From assembly GCA_039720395.1 (NCBI GenBank), contig CM077823.1, positions 33,500,371-33,564,370 on the forward strand: DNA of 64,000 nucleotides. The letters run 5' to 3'. Shown piece after piece: positions 57,018 through 64,000 of the stretch. This DNA comes from Liquidambar formosana. Its lineage: Eukaryota > Streptophyta > Magnoliopsida > Saxifragales > Altingiaceae. A model generated the notes under the pieces. The model saw nothing but the letters and a program-made list of their open reading frames with translations, searched no databases and had not been told where the DNA came from. The position numbers and the translations under genes are program-made. Positions within the stretch are counted from its first letter, which is position 1; each line of letters starts with the position of its first letter.

Positions 57018-58480
57018 TGGGGAAATTGGCGAATAGTCCATTTTTTGGTAAAATATTAGCAATTAATCAAGTATGAGTTTTGCTAAGTCCATTAGTCAAT
57101 GAAACTAAACTTATTTATCAATTAATCACACATTTTTTGAAAATCCCTGATTTGCCCTTATTATTACTATAGGTACTTATTTTTTGGCTACAAAGGCCAT
57201 CCTATATAACTAACTTAACTTTGTAGTATTATAATTTTTAAAAACTTATAACTTACAATATACATATCCGTTTTTAAAAAAAAAAATTATATTTTTGAAA
57301 CCTACTCGTCAACATCTTCGAAAAAATATCCATATTGATTAGGTAATTATTAAAAAAATTAAAATCGTAAAATTTTACCACTTGACACAGTTTAACGTAA
57401 TACTCATAAAACTGTAAAATTTTACTACTTCAGTAGTAAATTTTACAATAAAGTAGTAAAATTTTATTACTTTATGAAATAAATTTTACAACGAAGTAGT
57501 AAAATTTTACTATTTCAAGAGTTGGGCTTTGTAATAGTTTAGGATTTGGTGATGTACTTAATGATGGTGTTTCTTCACTTAGGCATGTAGGTTCGCAACA
57601 ACTTCTTACAAAGCTAGGATTGTTCCCAATATATTTCCTTATGGCAAAAACTATATGAACCCAACTAAAAATAACCAGGATATAGGATTGGAAGAAAAAC
57701 ATGAGAATAGTGGTAATTTTTTTTTTTTTTTTTTTTTGTTGATCCAGAAAAAGTTTATATTATTAATGAAGATGTAAGTAGCATACAAAGCAAATCCCCA
57801 AAGGTCCCAACGGCAAAACAGAGGCAAAACAGAGAATAAGATTTAACACCTAACCCTAATAAACAACAAACCGAAAGACTACACAACAGTAGTGAACTAA
57901 AGATGAGTTGAGAATGGTGGTAATAAAAGTTTTGAAGACGAGTTGCAACCAACAAAGGGTCCTAGTTATGGGGGATGTGATCATTGGTGACAATGGTTAT
58001 TTCTGGTGGCAGAATAAATCATTACAGTCTAAGCTCGCTGGTGAGGTTCAGATTTGGAAGAGAGAAAGAGTGAGAGAGCGAGAAGATAGAAAGCGAGAAA
58101 GGCAGAGAGAAGGAGGGAAGTAGGGAAGCCAGATCTGGTGAGTTTCAGATCTAGTGTTCGTCTTCAGATTTGGTTCGGAGGAGCTCAACACCAAAGAACT
58201 TCATAGCCAGTCGTCGTCGTCGGAGGTCAAACATCGATGGAAATCAGCCACCACTGGAGTTGTTGTTTGGGTTGGGATTTGAGAAGAGAGAGATGGTGAT
58301 GGGGTGGTTTCGGGGTAGAGGATGGAGAGGGTTAGGTGAAGAAAGGGATAAATAAATAACCTAATAAGAATGAGGGTATTTTGGTAAACTAAAAGCCAAA
58401 TAGACTAAGTGAGTTGAAAAAAGAGTTGGGTGACTGTTCGTTAAATAAGTTATATTTGGTGGACTGATGGCCAAATCCCC
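57018..58480. mobile_element. DNA element with GGGGAAATTGGC-type terminal repeats, about 1.46 kb
   Basis: The left end GGGGAAATTGGCGAATAGTCCA is echoed by the inverse of the right end, GGGGATTTGGCCATCAGTCCA. T-rich flanks obscure the target copies. The interior has a poly-T (57718-57737), a palindrome cluster and a GA-rich leader-like patch (58050-58130). No transposase. Family uncertain; a Mutator-like element is possible. Confidence 0.55.
57400..57525. repeat. cluster of AGTAAAATTTTACT palindromes
   Basis: Several overlapping perfect or near-perfect copies of GTAAAATTTTAC, spaced about 20-40 bp apart. Confidence 0.8.
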
Positions 58481-58863
58481 TTATTTTTTTTCTTTGTTAT
58501 AGAGTAACTCGATTTTTTTTTTTTTTTTTTTTTGGTCACTTACCTTCAATGGGGGGTCTCTCCTTAAAAGAAAGAAGAGTAAGACCTGACAAAAATAATG
58601 TCTCCCAACAACAAAAAAATTAACACACCCCATTTAAATTAATGGGGAAGATCATAACAACTCAAAATTTGTATCAACAATTGCACGCATCAAAGAATTT
58701 TAAGAAAATGTAGCATATATACTTCCAGTAACAAGCAAACAAAAGAAATTGTTCTTAGCAGCTAGCAAGATAACTGCCAAACTACAATCGTAAAATCCGT
58801 ACAATAGCAGCTAGCAATAAATTTTGATGTTATGTGCTTTCTTTTTTACATTGGAGCTTCATC
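58481..58863. other. 3' flank of copy B
   Basis: A T-run (58513-58533) and AT-rich DNA that probably includes the 3' UTR of copy B. Parts near 58680-58790 resemble 7560-7680 downstream of copy A. No separate gene. Confidence 0.5.
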
Positions 58864-61800
58864 TCAATATTGCCGTGGAGGATAACTTCCATGATAAGGA
58901 CCTGAATGAGAAGCAGAAAAGAGATTTAGTTTTGTATTAACACTGAAATGTAAAGAGACAAGAAGCAAGGGGCAGAGAGAAAAGTTACCCGGAGGATGAT
59001 AGGGTGAGGCTTGTGGAGGGGGAGGATATGGTGGCGGAGGATAAACTACAGGTGTTGAGTACGGTGGAGGAGGATAAGTAGCTGGATGAGGGGGAGGGTA
59101 TGGGGGTGGTGGATATGAAGGATAGCGTGACTGGACTGCGTAGGCTGTGGTTTGCAGAGGGTAAGGAGCTACGGATGCTGGCGGGGGTGCAGCATATAGA
59201 AGAAGGACTTGGGGTGTGGCCGGGGCAACACATGGTGGTGCTGATGGAGCTAATGGTGGTGCTGATGGAACTAAGCTTGTTGCTGCTTTCTGCAATGACC
59301 CAACAATGCAAAACAGATTTACTAGAGCTTCATTCACTAGATAATCTCAAAAGATAGATAAAAACCGTATTCTTTAATGACTGAAAGGAAAACTAAGAAA
59401 TAAAAAGCTTACATTAGCATTTGCATAATGCACTATGAGATGAACTTCTCCTGCATATCTGCGAAGGAAGAAAATGTGCTTTAGTGCTTTATAAGTTAGA
59501 AAATTTCATGGTCCATGCATAAGGGTTTGTCAAATAGGTATCTTACATTCTTACATATGAATATATCACATGCAATATCCAACGGGAGTCAGAATATATA
59601 CAATTACAACAGGATATTGGTTTTTTTAATACCCTTATTCAAGGTTGTTAGGAAAATATGATATTGTTACATTTGATAATAACTACTTTTAAATTAGGGA
59701 GGCTATTGAAAGAACTTAAAGGAATAAAATCGTGCCTACCCTTTTCTCCCCCTCCTTAGTCCAAATGATATACTACTACTGCCCATAAGGGCCACAGGTT
59801 ACAAAGTTTCCAACCCAAAATTCTAACCATCCTTCCTCTCAAAGAAAGATGCCTTTATCCCCATTGCTAAGATGGGAAAGGCCATTTTCTTCTTCCCTTC
59901 TCTGCAAATGGTGGCTCATCAACACAGCACAGGCTTGGACTGTTGTAGAAATCATATTGATCAATTAAGCTTACCAGCTTATGGTCAAAACTTCATGTTC
60001 AAAATCTAGTGCCATGGATAACGAACTAAAGACGCTTCCAAAACATTTTCTAAGTCACCTAATCAACGCCATACCAAATTTAGCGGTTAAGTTGGGAAGA
60101 TCAGTGGAGAGCTTGCAATGGGATAAACAGGCCTATCCATTCATAGAGAACAACTCATTCTACTTGAATGATGATTCATTGGTACCAAAAGCATACCAAT
60201 GTTGGAGTTGAAATGGAAGGAGTTAAAATATTATACCATGTCCTGCTTTGGTCTCACCAGCTATAATGATTTTACGAGGATTCTTTCAAAACTTCAAAAA
60301 ACTTCTACAAAGAATTAGTACCAAACTTAAAAGCCTCTCAAATTGCATCTGACACAAGTCCACACTATTCTTGCCATCATAGAAGACCTAAAAAGAGATG
60401 CATTGTGATGTGAAAAGACATTGACCAACATTGTTGCTGCAAACCATGCTTCAGCACACATATTCAAAAGGATTAAAAAAATCTTTTTGTGGCAAAAAGG
60501 TAAATTACATAAAACCCCTCTAAACTGTAGGTTAGTTTCACAACCCCCCAACAAATAATCCCCTGAATTATAAAATTGTGACATTTTGCCCCCCTCTGAC
60601 TATTCTTAGGAAATTTGATGTAAATAGACCATGTGAGCATCACCTGTTGCCATTAAACCAATTTAAGTCCTACCAACCCTTTTATAATGGTTTTAGGCAT
60701 GTGATGCTCACATGGTCTATTTCTGTCAAATTTAATGCCCAAACCAATTATGCAAAGGAAGTCCATGTAGTCATTGGTTTAATGGCATCATGTGATGCTC
60801 ACATGATCTATTTTCTGTCAAATTTCGTAACGGCAAACAGACGGAAGGGCGCAAAATGTTACAATTTACTAGTTTAGGAGGATTTGTTCAATTTTGAAGT
60901 TCGGGGGGCTTTGTTTTGTGAAACTAGCCTATAGTTCGGGAGGATTTTGTGTAATTTACCCGAAAAAATGCCCTTTACATCCAAGGCACATGTAAAATCT
61001 GCTTCCATTCCTCAAAAACTTTTTCCAAGGCACATGGAGAGAGGAAAGATGGGGCTTTGCTTCAACTACAATGAATGTTTCACTCCTAAAAATGAGTGTG
61101 CACTACAAACATCAAATCACATAAAAAGAGTATATAGGAAATCAATAAATTCTAGGCATAGACAATGGCAATTCTTGGCCAGACTTCTACTTCTCAACTG
61201 GATGACTTGGATGAAATTAAAGGGAGGAATGTTACAATGCTTCCAGGGGAAGTATTAAGGAATCTCCTACAATAAGATTAATTAACATCTTACTCAAAAC
61301 AACAAAGTTTGCTTCTTTTCAATGTTTAAGATAAGATTAGATTTTGACTTCTTTCTTCTTTCAAATGGGAATGGTATTGTTAGGTCTGTGAATGTACTGA
61401 GCAGAGTTGCCCCTCACTCAATTCAAACCCAAATTGTGGTGCAAGTACTAAAACCAAACAACAAGCAACTTAACCATGCAGGCCATAAATTTCAAGGGTG
61501 TTAATAATGTGTTAACTGTAAACCTACACCCATTAAGCCACTCAGATTCCCAATGTCAATAATAAACGTGAAGAGTTGTTTTTACCTGCCGGTTTTAGTC
61601 TGCAGCGGCCAATAACTGTCGTCGTAACCCTCCGAAAGAACCTTATGAAGATGAACCCTATGAACAGCAAAGCCAAAAGCAAATCAGCCAATTTGAAATT
61701 CAAACCAAAAGGGTTACTAAGGCACTGTTTGGTTAGTATTTTAGAAGTAACTTTTCTCGCTTTTAAAAGCTAAATTTGAAGCAATTTTTGCCCTACAAAG

Positions 61801-62465
61801 CACGAGAAGCAGCACATCTAAAATAATAACTAAAGAATGCCTAAAAAACCAACCAATTCAACTAAAATTGGATATCAAAACCAAAAGGGAAATTCAAAAA
61901 AGGGAAAAAAATCCAAATATTATAATGATTAAGGGATGGAAATCAATTACTTTCCATTGCCGATGAAGTTGTCGTAGGAGAGGGTATTGCTATTCCAAAC
62001 CGTAAGATTCAGCTCTCGAAGCCCTTCAATTAGCACGAACGCGAACTTCTGTTGGAATGTAGGGTTCTTACCACCATCTATACACATAAAATAAAAATGG
62101 CTTTTCACTACATTTCTTCAAAGCTAACAGATTTCCCATTATTCCAAGAAGCAAAAACAAAAACAAGAAAAGGGTGTATTAACTGCAGTTTTTCACTACA
62201 TCGCTTCAAAGATAACAGATTTCCCAATATTCCAACAAACAAAAACAAAAACAACAAAAGGGTGTATGAACTGCAGTTCTATGAAAAATGATAGTATTAC
62301 GGCATGGGCATGTACCTGTACAGGTCTCAGTACGATGCTTGGCGCCACCGTATTCAACATATACGTACGGATCCTGCCTAGATATCCATTCCAAGTCCCT
62401 CAGCTTGTTACACCCAACCACTGCATCACCATAGAAACCATAAACAAACAAGGAGATAATGATAG

Positions 62466-62505
<40 letters not shown>

Positions 62506-62583
62506 TAATCGATATATATACATATACACATATTATATACCTGTGACTTCAAGGAGATGGCCTTGGATGCCAGAAATCGACAT
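58864..62583 (-). CDS. C2-domain protein with Pro/Tyr-rich tail, SRC2-like, copy B (seven exons)
   Basis: Exons: 62541-62583, 62316-62420, 61951-62077, 61586-61657, 59413-59458, 58989-59289, 58864-58901. Exons 1-5 and 7 have exactly the same lengths and phases as copy A; exon 6 is 21 nt shorter. The model is 732 nt, 243 aa, with no stops and GT-AG junctions throughout. The C2 domain reads MSISGIQGHLLEVT, WISRQDPYVYVEYG and WNSNTLSYDNFIGNG; the last loop has DN where copy A has DD, so one more acidic calcium ligand is lost. The tail has YPPPPYPPP repeats and ends GPYHGSYPPRQY. No signal peptide or membrane segment. It probably acts, like SRC2-type proteins, at membranes in stress signalling (family inference). 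A TA-rich promoter lies upstream. The gene looks functional, and differences in the tail and C2 loops suggest some divergence from copy A. Confidence 0.9.
60499..60961. mobile_element. MITE with long GGGTAAATTAC terminal repeats in intron 4 of copy B
   Basis: The left arm GGTAAATTACATAAAACCCC, then CTAAACTGTAGGTTAGTTTC, pairs with the inverted right arm ending at 60961. The interior has several direct and inverted copies of CATGTGAGCATCAC and CATGTGATGCTCACATG. The corresponding site in copy A (about 9411-9431) is uninterrupted. Flanks on both sides are A-rich (GCAAAAA, GAAAAAAT). Confidence 0.85.
62101..62280. repeat. tandem duplication in intron 2 of copy B, unit about 88 bp
   Basis: Both units share TTTCACTACAT, TTCAAAG.TAACAGATTTCCC, CAAAAACAAAAACAA and AAAAGGGTGTAT. 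Absent from the 147-bp intron 2 of copy A. Confidence 0.85.
62467..62503. repeat. (TA)n microsatellite in intron 1 of copy B
   Basis: An uninterrupted alternating AT run of about 37 bp, likely variable in length between individuals. Confidence 0.95.
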
Positions 62584-62713
62584 GGAAGAAAAAAACAGAG
62601 GATCGAATTTAAAATTGATATATATGATGACCCCAAAAGCTAATTTTTAAATCAAGAAGGAAGTGTAGAGAAGATTGTGCTTTGGGTTTTATTACATGCA
62701 CACACACACGCAC

Positions 62714-62726
62714 ATATATATATATA
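62714..62726 (-). promoter_or_regulatory. possible TATA region of copy B
   Basis: An alternating TATATATATATA stretch about 130 bp upstream of the ATG at 62583, followed by a CA-rich region. Because it is a simple repeat, its use as a TATA box is only a guess. Confidence 0.35.
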
Positions 62727-63117
62727 GACAGAGTGACTGTTGGGTCATCGAGAAGTGAAGTTTACCTCTCTGATTTCGAGGTTTGAAGGGTTCGTTGTTG
62801 CTGCTGTTGCCGTGTTTGTTCGTCGTGGAAATTTGGGTGAAGTTTCAGTAGGCTAACGAGTTGGGATACGCGTCGTTTGCATGTTTGTGTGGGCAGTATT
62901 CAATTACATGCTCGTTTGAAGCTTTCAAAGTCTCATGAGTCATGACCCGTTGGGGACCCTATAGTTTGCTTCTCTGAAAGAAGTGGAGTGGAAAATCCAC
63001 ACAAAAAACAGATGAGTGCGTGTGGAAAATTCAGAACTCCCGGCCGCACCATCTTGCTTTAATTTCCTTTTCGTCCTCTTGGAGATTATAAACAAAACAG
63101 GCCGAGTCAAACAGAAT

Positions 63118-63385
63118 AATAGGATAATTTTTTCAAAATTTATTTTTTAAGTTGTTTTTTTTTTACAATTTATTTAATTTTTAGAAAATATTTCATGAAA
63201 ATTATTTTAAAAAATATATTTAAATAATAGATCTTGCAAAAACTTTCTTATAAAAAATTATTCAGATATTTTATAGTAAACAAAGTAATTAGTTTTTATG
63301 AAAACTTTTTATATTTTTTTATAGAACTTTAAAAAATATAAACTAAATGGGATATAAAAGAATTTTTGTAGTGACAATAACTGCC
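63118..63385. mobile_element. degraded relative of the 15939-16350 MITE
   Basis: Shares the order AAATAATAGATCTTGCAAAAAC, TTATAAAAAATTATTC, TTTTTATAGAACTTTAAAAA and AATTTTTGTAGTGACAATAA with the interior and right end of that MITE. Ends are too worn to define a target copy. Confidence 0.55.
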
Positions 63386-64000
63386 GCCTTTTAAAGTATT
63401 AATAAAGAGATTAATATTTTACATTTTTACTTGAATTCAGCTTGGAAAATTAACAAACTCAAAAATGATATTTGAACATGACTCATTGACTTTCAAGCTT
63501 TTTATTGAGTTGATCTCAAACCAAACCCAAATAATTTAACTTGTCATATAGCTCTACTCACGAAGGGAAAATTATTTAGTATAACCATGTGCCAAACCAG
63601 CACAATCGTGCAGCATAATACTTTAGTTGTAGTAAAAATTTGGGTTATTAATCATTTAGTATCATTAATTACACCCTTAGTTTCAATGTAATTCATAAAC
63701 TTTAGAATTAAACGATTTTGGGATGATTTTCTAATTTGTGACTCAATATGAGACAACCCATGACCGACATCAAAAACGGTGGATGGAAGACCCATATGGC
63801 GGCTCATACGTGCTTAAGTGACACACATGTGGCAAAGGTTCACTTAAACCACGTTGTTTTATGCCCAAATATAAAAATAAAAATAAAAAAACAGGGAGGG
63901 CGAATGTTCACGGTCACCTTTCCCGCCGGAAAGGGATTCTTCCTCTTCTCTTTTCTCCCTTCCATCTCTCCCCCCAACCCCACACTTCTTGGTTCTTTCT
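63386..64000. other. window-end flank
   Basis: AT-rich to about 63880, then a CT-rich stretch (63940-64000) with CCCGCCGGAAAGGG that could be the 5' leader of a plus-strand gene starting beyond the window. No start codon context or protein can be supported. Confidence 0.35.

Overview
The window is flowering-plant (probably woody eudicot) nuclear DNA. It is AT-rich and intron-rich, with GT-AG splice sites, plant retrotransposon lineages (Tat-type Ty3/gypsy, Sirevirus-type Ty1/copia), CACTA and hAT DNA transposons, MITEs and a SINE. The species cannot be fixed from the sequence alone. All counts, alignments and splice models were made by eye.

Host genes: two paralogous seven-exon genes lie on the minus strand, one at 7857-15671 (copy A, 250 aa) and one at 58864-62583 (copy B, 243 aa). 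Both encode a single C2 domain followed by a Pro/Tyr-rich tail (SRC2-like). Exon phases are identical and small exon lengths match exactly, so they are a tandem gene pair. Copy A has a duplicated terminal exon and a long intron 3 filled with DNA-transposon debris. At 826-1372 there is a wrecked fragment of a PDIL2-3-type protein disulfide isomerase gene. No other host gene is supported.

Middle, 15.9-56.6 kb: a roughly 3-kb non-coding unit occurs twice in tandem. Unit 1 (15894-19225) carries a MITE, a SINE and a solo LTR. Unit 2 (19525-21180 plus 55384-56612) carries a fold-back MITE and is split by one 34.2-kb nest.

The nest, from outside in: (1) a non-coding LARD-like LTR element on the minus strand, 21181-55383, TSD gcatt/gcact. 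(2a) A CACTA element in its 5' part, 47748-54995, TSD tat, coding a TnpA/Ptta-like protein. (2b) A short hAT-like element elsewhere in it, 24793-46683, TSD ggaatttg. (3) Inside the hAT, an 11.7-kb Tat-type gypsy element on the plus strand, 25201-46406, 682-bp LTRs, TSD gatac. (4) Inside the Tat element, a complete 9.5-kb Sirevirus on the minus strand, 34978-44503, 1441-bp LTRs, TSD gaacc. LTR divergence falls in the same order: about 5 percent, 1.6 percent and 0.5 percent.

The most notable observations are: the fully bracketed nest with its paralogous empty site; an antisense, four-exon, 804-codon gene inside the Tat element, open across all splices and broken only by the Sirevirus; a same-frame UAG-CAA between Tat gag-pro and pol; a dense palindrome-related motif array in the Sirevirus; and the duplicated last exon of the C2 gene. 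I found no CRISPR, rRNA, tRNA or bacterial-type gene.
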